A stretch of DNA of 64,000 bases from Mycolicibacterium vinylchloridicum (lineage in GTDB: Bacteria; Actinomycetota; Actinomycetes; Mycobacteriales; Mycobacteriaceae), in the NCBI RefSeq assembly GCF_013404075.1, contig NZ_JACBJQ010000024.1, positions 1 to 64,000 on the forward strand, in the 5' to 3' direction. The notes beneath the pieces are model-generated. The model ran no database searches and was not told the origin of the DNA. It saw only the letters and a list, made by a program, of their open reading frames with translations. This document shows positions 35,454 to 44,663 of this stretch, one piece after another; positions within the stretch are counted from its first letter, which is position 1, and every line of letters begins with the position of its first letter. The position numbers were made by a program, and so were the translations under genes.

Positions 35454-36277
35454 CCCGCAACGTGATTGACGGTCTGGTCAACGTCCACTTCGGCGAAACC
35501 GAACAGCAACCCACCTGGATGCTGAAGGTCCGCGACGACTACTTCAAGGGGCCCAAGTCGATGTTCGCCCCGGTGGACATGGGTGAGCTGCTCGACGAGA
35601 TGGACGCTCAGGGTGTGCAGAAAGCCGTCCTGATGGACAACATCGTCAAGCCGCACGTCACCGCGCGGAAGTTCGCGCAAGCGCGCCCCGACCGGTTCGC
35701 ACTGGCGATGGGCGGCATGAACCTGCTCAAACCGATTCCGACGCTACGCGAGCTGACCGCGATCGTCGCCGACCTGCCCGTCGTGTATGCCGCTGTGGGA
35801 CCGAGCTTCTGGGGCGACGCGCAGTACCCGCCGAGTGACGCCGTGTACTATCCGCTCTACACCAAGTGCGCCGAGCTGGACCTGCCGCTGTGCCTCAACA
35901 CCGGACTGCCCGGCCCACCGATTCCCGGCGAGGTGCAGAATCCGATCCATCTGGACCGGGTGTGTGTGCGGTTCCCCGAGCTGAGGTTGTGCATGATCCA
36001 CGGTGCCGACCCGTGGTGGGATGTCGCGATCCGGTTGATGATCAAGTACGAGAACCTGCGGATGATGACGTCGGCGTGGTCACCGAAGCGGTTGCCGGAC
36101 AGCCTGCTCCACTACATGCGCACCCGTGGGCCGAACAAGGTGATGTTCGCCTCGGACTGGCCGGTACTCAAGATGGCGCGCGTCGTGCCGGAAGCCGAGG
36201 CGCTGGACCTGCCGTCTGATGTCCTCGACAACTACCTCTACAACAACGCCAACGATTTCTTCTTCAGGGAGCGCTGA
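35450..36277 (+). CDS. Amidohydrolase-2 family protein, short, altered metal site
   Basis: 275 residues. Its barrel pattern (CLNTGLPGPP, MIHGADPWW, MFASDWPVLKM) matches the amidohydrolase-2 family, but the N-terminal metal motif D-x-H appears as Asn-x-His (LVNVHFGE), so one ligand is changed. It may use a different metal arrangement or act as a partner of the full-length paralogues. It overlaps the ligase by four bases and is followed immediately by the acyl-CoA dehydrogenase genes. Confidence 0.75.
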   Translation: MTRNVIDGLVNVHFGETEQQPTWMLKVRDDYFKGPKSMFAPVDMGELLDEMDAQGVQKAVLMDNIVKPHVTARKFAQARPDRFALAMGGMNLLKPIPTLRELTAIVADLPVVYAAVGPSFWGDAQYPPSDAVYYPLYTKCAELDLPLCLNTGLPGPPIPGEVQNPIHLDRVCVRFPELRLCMIHGADPWWDVAIRLMIKYENLRMMTSAWSPKRLPDSLLHYMRTRGPNKVMFASDWPVLKMARVVPEAEALDLPSDVLDNYLYNNANDFFFRER

Positions 36278-37315
36278 ATGGACCGCTACGAACTGCGCAG
36301 GCTCGACTACAGCCTCACCGAGGACCACAAGGATCTGCAGAACGCCTATCGGCAGTTCTTCAAGACCCATAGCCCGATCGACACGGTGCGGGCCGCCGAG
36401 GCGACCGGCTTCGACAAGAGCCTGTGGGAACGCCTGTGCGCCATGGGCGCAACCACGATGGGGATCCCGGAGTCCGCGGGCGGCGACGGTGCCACGCTGG
36501 TGGACCTGACCCTGGTCGCCGAGGAGCTGGGCCGCTCGCTTGCGCCGGTGCCGTGGATCGACCACGTGTCCGCTGCCCGACTGCTTGCCGAGCTGGGGGC
36601 GCTGACCGAGGAAATCATGAGCGGCAGCCAGATCGTCGGGCTGGACGCATCCCTGGACAGCGTGTCGGGTGTGCGGTTGATCCCGACGGGGTCGATCGCC
36701 GATCACATCATCGTCCGCGACGGCGACGATGTGGTGCTTCTATCGTTCGGTACCCGGCCGGCCAAGGTGGACAACATTGGCAGGCTGCCGATGGCCTGGG
36801 TCGATCCCGCGGCCGCGGACAGCCGCACGGTGTTGGGCAGCGGAGCAGACGCGCTCGCCAAATATGACCGCGCACTGGATGAGTGGCGGTTGTTGACGGC
36901 GTCGGCGTTGGTCGGCCTGGTCGAGGAAACCATGATGATCGCTGCCGAGTTCGCCAAGTCCCGCTACACGCTCGGTGTCCCCATCTCCACGCTGCAGGCG
37001 ATCTCGCACCCGTTGGCCAACATGGTGATCACCGTCGAGGGCGGCCGCAATCTCTCCCGGCGGGCCGCATGGTTCCTCGACAACGAGCCCGATGCGCGCC
37101 CCGAGCTGGCCCCGTCGGCATTTGTGTTCATGGCGGACGAAGCGTCCAAAGCGGCGACAATGGCCGTGCACATCCAGGGCGGTCTCGGGGTGTCGTCGGA
37201 GGCCGCCGCGACTGCTTACCTGGTGCGCGCACGCGGTTGGCCGCTTGCCGCAGGTGATCCCGGTGCCAGCGCCAAGAAGATCGCCCACATCCTCGCTGAC
37301 CGCGAAACCGCCTAG
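36278..37315 (+). CDS. Acyl-CoA dehydrogenase-like subunit, probably a heteromer partner
   Basis: 345 residues, shorter than usual. The N-terminal helical domain is clear (DLQNAYRQFFKTHSP...GIPESAGGDGATLVD), and the C-terminal domain has HIQGGLGVSSEAA. The substrate/FAD loop of the middle domain is reduced, and the terminal YEGT catalytic segment is missing. In mycobacteria, heterotetrameric acyl-CoA dehydrogenases pair such a degenerate subunit with a complete one. The next gene, 12 bp on, is the probable partner. Confidence 0.75.
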   Translation: MDRYELRRLDYSLTEDHKDLQNAYRQFFKTHSPIDTVRAAEATGFDKSLWERLCAMGATTMGIPESAGGDGATLVDLTLVAEELGRSLAPVPWIDHVSAARLLAELGALTEEIMSGSQIVGLDASLDSVSGVRLIPTGSIADHIIVRDGDDVVLLSFGTRPAKVDNIGRLPMAWVDPAAADSRTVLGSGADALAKYDRALDEWRLLTASALVGLVEETMMIAAEFAKSRYTLGVPISTLQAISHPLANMVITVEGGRNLSRRAAWFLDNEPDARPELAPSAFVFMADEASKAATMAVHIQGGLGVSSEAAATAYLVRARGWPLAAGDPGASAKKIAHILADRETA

Positions 37316-37327
37316 GACACAAGCGCA

Positions 37328-38521
37328 ATGGATTTCTCAAGCGTCGATCTGTCCTCCGAGGACCAGGATTTCCTCACCGAGGTCCGCGACTTCCTGACGA
37401 CTCACATCACCGACGAGGTGATCCGGCACGACCGGGAGACCGGCGACAACTTCCACGAGGGCGTCCATCTGGCGCTGGGTGCCGCGGGATACCTCGAAGC
37501 CGAGTGGAAAACCGAAGCCCAGGACGGCTTCCCGCGAGTGCGACGGCGGATCTGGGAACTGGAGAAGCGGCGATTCCACGTTCCGTGGGTCACCTGGGGC
37601 ACCACCTCGATGGTGGCGCACTCGGTCGACAGCTTCGGTTCCGAGGAACTCAAGGCCGAGGTGCTGCCGAAGGTGTTCAGCGGGCATGTGCGGCTGTGCC
37701 TGGGCTACACCGAGCCCGAAGGCGGCTCGGATGTGGCCACCTGCAAGACCCGTGCGGTCAAGGATGGATCAACGTGGATTATCAATGGCTCCAAGATGTT
37801 CACCACTGGCGCGCACAACTGTCAGTACGTCTTCCTGATCACGAACACCGATCCGGATGCGCCGAAACACAAGAGCCTCACCATGTTTCTCGTTCCGCTG
37901 GATCTGCCGGGCATCGAGATCCAGGGCCTGCGCACCGTCGACGGTGACCGCACCAACATCGTCTACTACAGCGATGTCCGCGTGGACGACAAGTACCGGC
38001 TCGGTGAGGTCAACGGCGGCTGGACAGTGCTGCGGGAACCGCTCAATGTCGAGCACGGGGCGGTGGCCGCGGCCGCCGACGGGCTGGCCGACGTCTCGAT
38101 CATGATGCACCAGGCCAACTTCATGGCGACCGCCGTCGACAAAGTAGCCGCCAACGTCGGCCGGACCGACTCTGGCGGCCGGCGCGCGGTCGACGACGGC
38201 GCGGTGGCCTACCGGCTGGGCCGCAGCGCCGCCCGGATGGAAGCCGCGCTGAGCTCGCAGAGCCTCTACGGCCGGGTGGCGATCGCGCAAACCATGCGCG
38301 ACATCGCACCGGATCTGATGGACGTTCTGGGGGCTGCGGCAACGCTTCCCGTGGAGACCGACGGTGCGGCGGACGACGGCGCGTCGGAATACGTCTACCG
38401 CTTCGCGCCGCTGTCGGGAATCTACGGCGGAACCCTCGAGGTGTTCCGCAACATGATCTCCCAATACGTTCTGGGACTGGGCAAACCCGCCTACGCCGCT
38501 GCGCTGAAGAAGGTCTCATGA
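37328..38521 (+). CDS. Acyl-CoA dehydrogenase (paralogue A)
   Basis: 397 residues. LGYTEPEGGSDVATCKTRA and WIINGSKMFTTGAHN are the flavin-domain motifs. Near the end YGGTLEVFRNMI has Gly where many ACADs have the catalytic Glu, so the base may come from another helix, as in isovaleryl-CoA dehydrogenase. It is strikingly similar to the product of 39771 (long identical runs such as EPEGGSDVATCKTRAV). It is probably one subunit of a heteromer with the 36278 product. It overlaps the next amidohydrolase by four bases. Confidence 0.85.
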   Translation: MDFSSVDLSSEDQDFLTEVRDFLTTHITDEVIRHDRETGDNFHEGVHLALGAAGYLEAEWKTEAQDGFPRVRRRIWELEKRRFHVPWVTWGTTSMVAHSVDSFGSEELKAEVLPKVFSGHVRLCLGYTEPEGGSDVATCKTRAVKDGSTWIINGSKMFTTGAHNCQYVFLITNTDPDAPKHKSLTMFLVPLDLPGIEIQGLRTVDGDRTNIVYYSDVRVDDKYRLGEVNGGWTVLREPLNVEHGAVAAAADGLADVSIMMHQANFMATAVDKVAANVGRTDSGGRRAVDDGAVAYRLGRSAARMEAALSSQSLYGRVAIAQTMRDIAPDLMDVLGAAATLPVETDGAADDGASEYVYRFAPLSGIYGGTLEVFRNMISQYVLGLGKPAYAAALKKVS

Positions 38522-39762
38522 CCGACGCACAGCTGCGCGATGTGCCGATCTTCGATGCCGATCAGCACATGTACGAGACGCCCGAGGCGCTGACCCGATA
38601 CCTGCCCGAACGTTATCGCTATGCAGTGCAATACGCCCAGATGGGCCGGCAGACCCGGCTCGTGATCAACAACCGGGTCAGCGATTTCATCCCGAACCCG
38701 ACATTCGAGCGGGTCGCCGCTCCGGGCGCGCACGAGAAGTTCTTCGCGGGCGAGAACACCGAGGGACTGACGCTTCGCGAAATGCAAGGCCCCGCAATCG
38801 AAGCCCCGGCCGCTACGAAGAACCCGGCGGACCGGATCGCCGAGCTGGACCGCCAGGGCGTGGTCGAGGCGCTCAACTATCCGACGCTGGCCAGCCTCGT
38901 CGAACATTCGTCGGCCGACGATCCCGAGCTGACGCTCGCCATCATCCACGCCCTCAACCAGTGGATGGCCGAACACTGGTCCTACGCGTCCGACGACCGG
39001 GTGTTCTCCACCCCGATCATCAACCTTTCCGAAGTTGCCGGGGCACAAGCCGAACTCGACTACATCCTATCCCAAGGGGCCAGGGTCGCACTGATCAAAC
39101 CTGGGCCGGTCCGCGGGGTGCACGGCTGGCGATCACCGGCGCTGGGAGAGTTCGACCCGTTCTGGCGCGACGTCGAGTCCGCGGGTCTGCCGATCGTGCT
39201 GCACGCCAGCTACCCGCCGCTCGACGAGTACGTCGGCAAATGGGAGCCGCCGCACACACAGAACTTCATGGCGATGAGCGCGTTCCGGTGGATGGTGCTC
39301 GGCCACCGCGAGATCGCCGACATGATCACCAGCCTGATCTGCCACGGCACGTTGACCCGTTTCCCGAAGCTGCGTATCGCCAGCGTCGAGAACGGCAGTT
39401 CCTGGATCTTCCCGCTGTTCAACGATTTCGAAGACCTGTACAAGAAGATGCCGCAGAACTTCCCCGAGCATCCCCACGACGTGTTCCGGCGCAACATCTG
39501 GGTCAGCCCGTTCTGGGAGGGCAGCGTCTCGGACGTGGTGAACACCGTCGGCTGGGACCGGGTGCTGTTCGGATCGGACTATCCGCACCCCGAAGGCCTG
39601 GCCGAGCCGCGCGGCTTCTGGAAGTACGCAGAGGGCATGGATGAGCGCCGAACCTATGACTTCATGGGCGACAACGCCCGCCGGTTCATGGGTTTGCCCT
39701 TGGCCAATCCGGACCCGGCCGCCGCCGAGCCGCCGGTGCTGGCCATACCGTCCCAAGCCTAG
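38518..39762 (+). CDS. Amidohydrolase-2 family protein
   Basis: 414 residues. FDADQHMYE gives Asp15-x-His17; VLFGSDYPHPEG carries the conserved C-terminal Asp. Strongly related in layout to the 32622 product (both contain NxRVSDFIPNPTF-like or NQFIPNPTF segments and ENGSxW/Y). It lies between two near-duplicate acyl-CoA dehydrogenases, so amidohydrolase-ACAD looks like a duplicated unit. Expected to be a metal-dependent hydrolase or decarboxylase on a cyclic CoA ester or acid. Confidence 0.85.
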   Translation: MTDAQLRDVPIFDADQHMYETPEALTRYLPERYRYAVQYAQMGRQTRLVINNRVSDFIPNPTFERVAAPGAHEKFFAGENTEGLTLREMQGPAIEAPAATKNPADRIAELDRQGVVEALNYPTLASLVEHSSADDPELTLAIIHALNQWMAEHWSYASDDRVFSTPIINLSEVAGAQAELDYILSQGARVALIKPGPVRGVHGWRSPALGEFDPFWRDVESAGLPIVLHASYPPLDEYVGKWEPPHTQNFMAMSAFRWMVLGHREIADMITSLICHGTLTRFPKLRIASVENGSSWIFPLFNDFEDLYKKMPQNFPEHPHDVFRRNIWVSPFWEGSVSDVVNTVGWDRVLFGSDYPHPEGLAEPRGFWKYAEGMDERRTYDFMGDNARRFMGLPLANPDPAAAEPPVLAIPSQA

Positions 39763-39770
39763 GAGCTGCA

Positions 39771-40973
39771 GTGGATTTCACCGAAGTCGAGCTCAGTGCC
39801 GATGATGCGGCCTTCCAACGCGAGCTGCGTGCCTTTCTCTCTGAGCTGGTGACCGAGGAGGTCCATCTGCGAGACCGGCACACGGGGGACAACTTCGACG
39901 AGGGCGTGCATTTGGCCCTCGGCGCCCGCGGCTATCTGGAAGCGGAGTTCAAGACAGGGACCGACGGCGGATTCAGCCGTGTCCGGCGCCGGATCTGGGA
40001 CCTCGAGCGCCGACGCGCTCATGTGCCGTGGGTGACATGGGGCACCACCGTGATGGTGGCCCGGGCGGTCGCCGCGTTCGGGAAGCCCGAACTGGTCAGC
40101 GAGGTGATGCCCAGGGTCTTCGACGGCACTGCGCGAATGTGCCTGGGCTACACCGAACCCGAGGGCGGGTCAGATGTGGCCACGTGCAAGACCCGCGCTG
40201 TGCGAGATGGCGACCAGTGGGTCATCAACGGATCGAAGATGTTCACCACCGGCGCCCACAACTGCCAGTACGTGTTCCTGCTGACCAACTCGGATCCGGG
40301 CGCGCCGAAACACAAGAGCCTCAGCATGTTTCTGGTCCCGCTGGACACCGAAGGCGTCGAGATCCAGGGCATCCGCACCGTCGACGGCGATCGCACCAAC
40401 ATCGTGTACTACAACGATGTCCGGGTGGACGAGAAGTATCTGCTCGGCGAAGCCAATAACGGCTGGACCGTGCTGCGCGGGCCGCTGGACGCCGAGCACG
40501 GTGCGGCACCGACGGCAGCCGATGGGCTCTCCGACGTGTCGATCATGGCGCATCAGGCCGGTGTGATGGCCGCCGCCGTCGACGTGGTCGCCGCCCATGT
40601 CGGGCAGGCCGACGCGGCGGGACGACGACTGGTCGACGACGGCGCCGTCGCCTACCGCCTCGGACGCAGTGCCGCCCGCCTGGAGGCATCCCTTTCCACG
40701 CCAAGCATTTTCGGCCGGGTGGCCCAGGCCCAGACGATGCGCGATATCGCCCCGGACTTGATGGATCTCGCCGGTGCGGCCTCGGTGTTGCCGGTGGACA
40801 CCGACGGGGCGGCCGACAATGGTGCCTCCGAGTACGCCTTCCGGTTCGCGCCGCTGTTCGGGATCTACGGCGGCACGCTCGAGGTGTTCCGCAACATGAT
40901 CGCCCAGCATGTCCTGGGACTGGGCAAGCCGAACTACTCACCGCCGGCGAAAAAGGTCTCGACGGCCACATGA
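39771..40973 (+). CDS. Acyl-CoA dehydrogenase (paralogue B)
   Basis: 400 residues from a GTG with TAGGAG upstream. It shares with the 37328 product LGYTEPEGGSDVATCKTR, NGSKMFTTGAHNCQYVF, TVDGDRTNIVYY and the Gly-substituted YGGTLEVFRNMI. The high similarity points to a fairly recent tandem duplication. The two may form different heteromers or act on successive intermediates. It overlaps the P450 gene by four bases. Confidence 0.85.
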   Translation: MDFTEVELSADDAAFQRELRAFLSELVTEEVHLRDRHTGDNFDEGVHLALGARGYLEAEFKTGTDGGFSRVRRRIWDLERRRAHVPWVTWGTTVMVARAVAAFGKPELVSEVMPRVFDGTARMCLGYTEPEGGSDVATCKTRAVRDGDQWVINGSKMFTTGAHNCQYVFLLTNSDPGAPKHKSLSMFLVPLDTEGVEIQGIRTVDGDRTNIVYYNDVRVDEKYLLGEANNGWTVLRGPLDAEHGAAPTAADGLSDVSIMAHQAGVMAAAVDVVAAHVGQADAAGRRLVDDGAVAYRLGRSAARLEASLSTPSIFGRVAQAQTMRDIAPDLMDLAGAASVLPVDTDGAADNGASEYAFRFAPLFGIYGGTLEVFRNMIAQHVLGLGKPNYSPPAKKVSTAT

Positions 40974-42175
40974 CAACAACATCGGTGGTCTTCGATCCGT
41001 TCTCCGAAGACTTCTTCGTCAGTCCGTACGAGACGTATCGCCGGATGCGCGAGGAGGCCCCGGTCTACTACAGCCCCGATTACGACTTCTATGCATTGAC
41101 CCGGCACGACGATGTCGCCGCGGCGTTCAAGGACTACGAGACCTACTCGTCGGCGTACGGCGTGGATCTCGGGCAGGTGCGCAAAGGCGAGGTGACCAAG
41201 CACGGCTCGATCATCGCCATGGACCCGCCCGCGCACCGGCGGATGCGCAGCCTGCTCAACAAGGTGTTCACTCCGCGGGTGATCGAGGCGCAGCGCGCGC
41301 TCGTCACCGACCTGGTCGACAAACATCTGGCGGCCGTCGACCCGTCCGGGTTCGACTTCGTCCAGGACTTCTCGGCACTGTTCCCGGTCGACGTCATGAC
41401 CTCCATGCAGGGGGTGCCTGCCGACGATCGCCAGCAGATCCGGCTGTGGATCGATGAACTTCTGCATCGCGAGAGTGGCGACGTCGAAATGACCGAGTCG
41501 GGGCAGAAAGCCGCCGTCGACATGGCCATCTACTACCTCGGGCTGATCAAGAAGCGGCGCGAGGATCTTGGCAACGATCTGCTGAGCAAGCTGATCTGTG
41601 CCGAGATCGAACGCGACGACGGCCGGATGGAGCCGCTGAACAGTCTTGAGATCACCGAATTCGCAATACTACTGGGTGGGGCCGGCGCGGAAACTGTGAC
41701 CAAGCTGATCGGCAATGCGGCCGTGGTGTTCGCGCAGAATCCCGACCAGTGGGAGCTGTTGCAGCGGGACCGCAGCAAGATTCCGCTGGCCGTCGAAGAA
41801 CTGCTGCGCTACGAGGCGCCGGCCCAATACAACGTGCGCTGCTCGCTGCGCGAGGTCACCCTGCACGGTGTCACGATTCCGGCAGGCAAGCCGGTCTTCC
41901 TGGTCGGCGGATCGGCCAACCGCGACGGTAGGGCGTGGACCGAGCCGGACCGATTCGACATCGACCGAGACCGCACCCAGGCCCAGAATCTGGGCCTCGG
42001 TTACGGAATTCACAGCTGCCTTGGCGCGGCTCTGGCCCGCCTGGAAAGCGCCATCGCACTGGAGAAGATGCTCGATTTCATGCCCCGCTTCGAGGTGGAT
42101 TTCAGCGGCTGCAAGCGGGTCAACATGCAGAATGTCGCCGGCTGGAGCAATGTGCCGGTGCGGGTGCTCTCCTAG
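40970..42175 (+). CDS. Cytochrome P450
   Basis: 401 residues. The I-helix motif GGAGAETV has the acid-threonine pair for O2 activation. ExxR is EELLR, and the heme thiolate is Cys350 in GYGIHSCLGAALA, with Leu-Gly instead of the usual leading Phe. A soluble bacterial P450 of normal length, needing a ferredoxin and reductase that are not encoded nearby. It is last in the operon, and probably hydroxylates a cyclic hydrocarbon portion of the substrate. It converges on the next gene with one base between. Confidence 0.9.
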   Translation: MTTTSVVFDPFSEDFFVSPYETYRRMREEAPVYYSPDYDFYALTRHDDVAAAFKDYETYSSAYGVDLGQVRKGEVTKHGSIIAMDPPAHRRMRSLLNKVFTPRVIEAQRALVTDLVDKHLAAVDPSGFDFVQDFSALFPVDVMTSMQGVPADDRQQIRLWIDELLHRESGDVEMTESGQKAAVDMAIYYLGLIKKRREDLGNDLLSKLICAEIERDDGRMEPLNSLEITEFAILLGGAGAETVTKLIGNAAVVFAQNPDQWELLQRDRSKIPLAVEELLRYEAPAQYNVRCSLREVTLHGVTIPAGKPVFLVGGSANRDGRAWTEPDRFDIDRDRTQAQNLGLGYGIHSCLGAALARLESAIALEKMLDFMPRFEVDFSGCKRVNMQNVAGWSNVPVRVLS

Positions 42176-42176
42176 A

Positions 42177-43463
42177 TCAACGCTGGGATGCGGTCGCCGC
42201 CTTGAGCGCGGCGTTCGGGTCGGACGAGCCGTGATCGTGCTTGCTCAGCGCTTGGATCGAAACATCGTGTCCTTCAGCGGCTTTGCGTAGTGCGCCGACA
42301 TTCGCCTGTTCTTTGGCGATGTGGGTGAAGGGGTCCCAGTGGTACCAGCGCATGGCGTTCTGGTAGGTCATCTTGTTGATGTCGTCGTCGGGGACGTTGT
42401 GTTCGCGCAGGACTTCGTCGAGTTGTTCGGGGGCGCCGGGCCACATCGAATCGGAGTGCGGGTAGTCGGCTTCCCAGCAGATGTTGTCGATCCCGACATC
42501 GTTACGCAGTTGCACACCCACGTGATCGGAGATGAAACAGGTCAGGAAGTGATCCCGGAACACCTCGCTGGGCTTCTTGCCCTTGAAGTCCTGCCCGGTC
42601 CAGGTCGAGTGCATCTCATAGGTGCGATCAGCCCGCTCCAGGAAATACGGGATCCACCCCGTGCCGCCCTCACTCAGGGCGATCTTGAGGTCTTTGTATT
42701 CCTTGATCGGGCGGGACCACAGCAGGTCGGCGGCGGCTTGGACGATGTTCATCGGCTGCAGGGTGATCATCACGTCCATCGGCGCATCGGGGGCGGTGAT
42801 CGCCAACCGGCCCGAGGAGCCGATGTGCACGTTGAGAACGGTGTCGGTGTCGACCAGGGCGTCCCACATCGGCTTCCAGTGATCGAAGTCGTGGAAGCTC
42901 GGATAGCCCATCGCGGCGGGGTTTTCGGTGAACGTCAGCGAATGCACCCCACGGGCGGCGTTACGGCGGATCTCGGCGGCGCAGGCCACCGGATCCCAGA
43001 TCACCGGCAGGGTCATCGGGATGAACCGGGCCGGATAGGCCCCACACCACTCCTCGACATGCCAGTCGTTGTAGGCCTGCACCAAGGCCAGCGAGAACTC
43101 GGCATCCTCGGTGGCGAACAACCGGCCCGCGAAACCCGGGAACGACGGGAAACACATCGAGCCCAGGATCCCCCCGGCATTCATGTCCTTCACGCGCTCG
43201 TCGACGTTGTAACACCCCGGCCGGATCTCATCGAGCCCCTGCGGCTCCAACCCGTACTCCTCCTTGGGCCGGCCCGCCACCGCATTGAGCGCCACATTGG
43301 GGATGACGACATCGCGGAACTGCCAGCAGTCCGAGCCATCCGGGTTGTGCACCAAGCGCGGAGCCTCGTTGATGTACTTCTTCGGCAGATGGTTCTTGAA
43401 CATGTCGGGCGGCTCGACAATGTGATCGTCCACGCTGACCAGGATCATGTCCTCTTTGCGCAT
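42177..43463 (-). CDS. Amidohydrolase-2 family protein
   Basis: 428 residues from ATG 43463, with AAAGGA upstream; a long in-frame extension upstream lies inside the CoA-transferase gene and is ignored. VSVDDHIVEPPD gives Asp12-x-His14, and WEADYPHSDSMWP the C-terminal Asp, with Trp-Glu-Ala replacing the more usual FGS. TGWIPYFLERAD recalls mycobacterial amidohydrolases in steroid or aromatic clusters. It follows a CoA-transferase by 14 bp and a thiolase-like gene before that, so it probably acts on or near a CoA ester. Confidence 0.85.
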   Translation of the reverse strand: MRKEDMILVSVDDHIVEPPDMFKNHLPKKYINEAPRLVHNPDGSDCWQFRDVVIPNVALNAVAGRPKEEYGLEPQGLDEIRPGCYNVDERVKDMNAGGILGSMCFPSFPGFAGRLFATEDAEFSLALVQAYNDWHVEEWCGAYPARFIPMTLPVIWDPVACAAEIRRNAARGVHSLTFTENPAAMGYPSFHDFDHWKPMWDALVDTDTVLNVHIGSSGRLAITAPDAPMDVMITLQPMNIVQAAADLLWSRPIKEYKDLKIALSEGGTGWIPYFLERADRTYEMHSTWTGQDFKGKKPSEVFRDHFLTCFISDHVGVQLRNDVGIDNICWEADYPHSDSMWPGAPEQLDEVLREHNVPDDDINKMTYQNAMRWYHWDPFTHIAKEQANVGALRKAAEGHDVSIQALSKHDHGSSDPNAALKAATASQR

Positions 43464-43477
43464 ACCCGTTCCTTTCC

Positions 43478-44659
43478 TCAGACGATGCCGTCGCGGCGTA
43501 GATCCGCGATCTCGGAAGTCCCGTAGCCGATTTCGGCAAGCACCTCGTCGGTGTGCTCGCCGAGTAAGGGGGCACGCCGCCGGATCGACCCCGGGGTTGC
43601 CGAGAGCCGGAAGGGCGTCTCGATGAGCGGCACAGGTTTCGAGGCGCCGGGGAACGGCACCCGCTTGAGATACCCCATCGCCTCGACGTGCGGATCGTCG
43701 AGCACCTCTTGCGGGGAATTCAGCGGGGCAGCAGGAAGTTTCGCGGCCTCGAGTGCAGCGAGCACCTCGGCCTTGGTCTTGCCCGCGCACCATTGCTGCA
43801 TCAGGTCGTTGAGGACATCGCCGTGCTGCCAGCGGGAGTCGTCGTCGGCGAAGCGCGGATCGTCGAAAAGATCTTCCCGGCCGATCAGCCGGCACCACCG
43901 CTTGAACATCGGCTGACCGGCGATCTGAAGGAGGACCCAGCCGTCGCTGACCTCGTACAGATCGCACGGGGCGACCGACGTCCCGCGATTGGCCGCTCTG
44001 GGCTTGTCCACTCCCAGCAGCTCGCGTTCGATGAGGAACGCGTTGGACAGCATCAACGCAGTCGGCAGCAGGGCACCCTCCACATGCTGGCCCTGCCCGG
44101 TCTGGCTGCGGTGGTACAGCGCCATCATGACACCGATGGTCAAGGTGAGCGCGGTGCCGAAATCGGCCTGCGGAACCACGGTACGGATCGGCAACTCCGG
44201 AAGGCCCTGCCGATAGACCGCGCCGGACATCACCTGGCCGGCGCCGTCGAATCCGATGCGGTCGCTGTAGGGCCCGCCTTCGCCGTAGGCGGTCGCGCTG
44301 GCCAGGATGATGTCGGGCTTGACGGCGCACAGCGACTCGTAGTCCAGCCCGCTGGCCCGCATCCCGGCGGCGGGCATATTGGCGATGACGATGTCGGACC
44401 GCGATACCAACCGCCGCGTGATGTCGGCGCCCTCCCGCGTCGTCGAATCCAGGGTCAGGGAGCGCTTGTTGCGGTTGCACTGCAGAAAGGTGCCGCCTTC
44501 ACCGCCGCTGGTGACCGACTGCACCCAGCGGTCTTCGCCGCCTTCCCGTTTCTCGACGCGCAGGACGTCGGCGCCCATATCGGCCAGTATCGCGCTGCAC
44601 CACGGCGCAGCGATGAACCGGCCGTAATCCAGCACCCGCACCCCGTCGAGAACGCCCAT
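43478..44659 (-). CDS. CaiB/BaiF family CoA-transferase (family III)
   Basis: 393 residues. ADMGADVLRVEKREGGEDRW, NRNKRSLTLD and the catalytic Asp166 in PQADFGTA are typical of family III CoA-transferases, which move CoA between carboxylic acids through an aspartyl-CoA anhydride. Here it may activate the pathway acid by exchange with succinyl-CoA or a later intermediate, sparing ATP. It is between a thiolase-like gene (four-base gap) and an amidohydrolase on the same strand. Confidence 0.88.
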   Translation of the reverse strand: MGVLDGVRVLDYGRFIAAPWCSAILADMGADVLRVEKREGGEDRWVQSVTSGGEGGTFLQCNRNKRSLTLDSTTREGADITRRLVSRSDIVIANMPAAGMRASGLDYESLCAVKPDIILASATAYGEGGPYSDRIGFDGAGQVMSGAVYRQGLPELPIRTVVPQADFGTALTLTIGVMMALYHRSQTGQGQHVEGALLPTALMLSNAFLIERELLGVDKPRAANRGTSVAPCDLYEVSDGWVLLQIAGQPMFKRWCRLIGREDLFDDPRFADDDSRWQHGDVLNDLMQQWCAGKTKAEVLAALEAAKLPAAPLNSPQEVLDDPHVEAMGYLKRVPFPGASKPVPLIETPFRLSATPGSIRRRAPLLGEHTDEVLAEIGYGTSEIADLRRDGIV

Positions 44660-44663
44660 CGCT

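Noticed and set aside
43464..44480. 767-residue protein formed by in-frame extension of the amidohydrolase at 42177
   Set aside because: The extension lies wholly within the CoA-transferase gene in another frame; a good ribosome site and ATG at 43463 define the real start.
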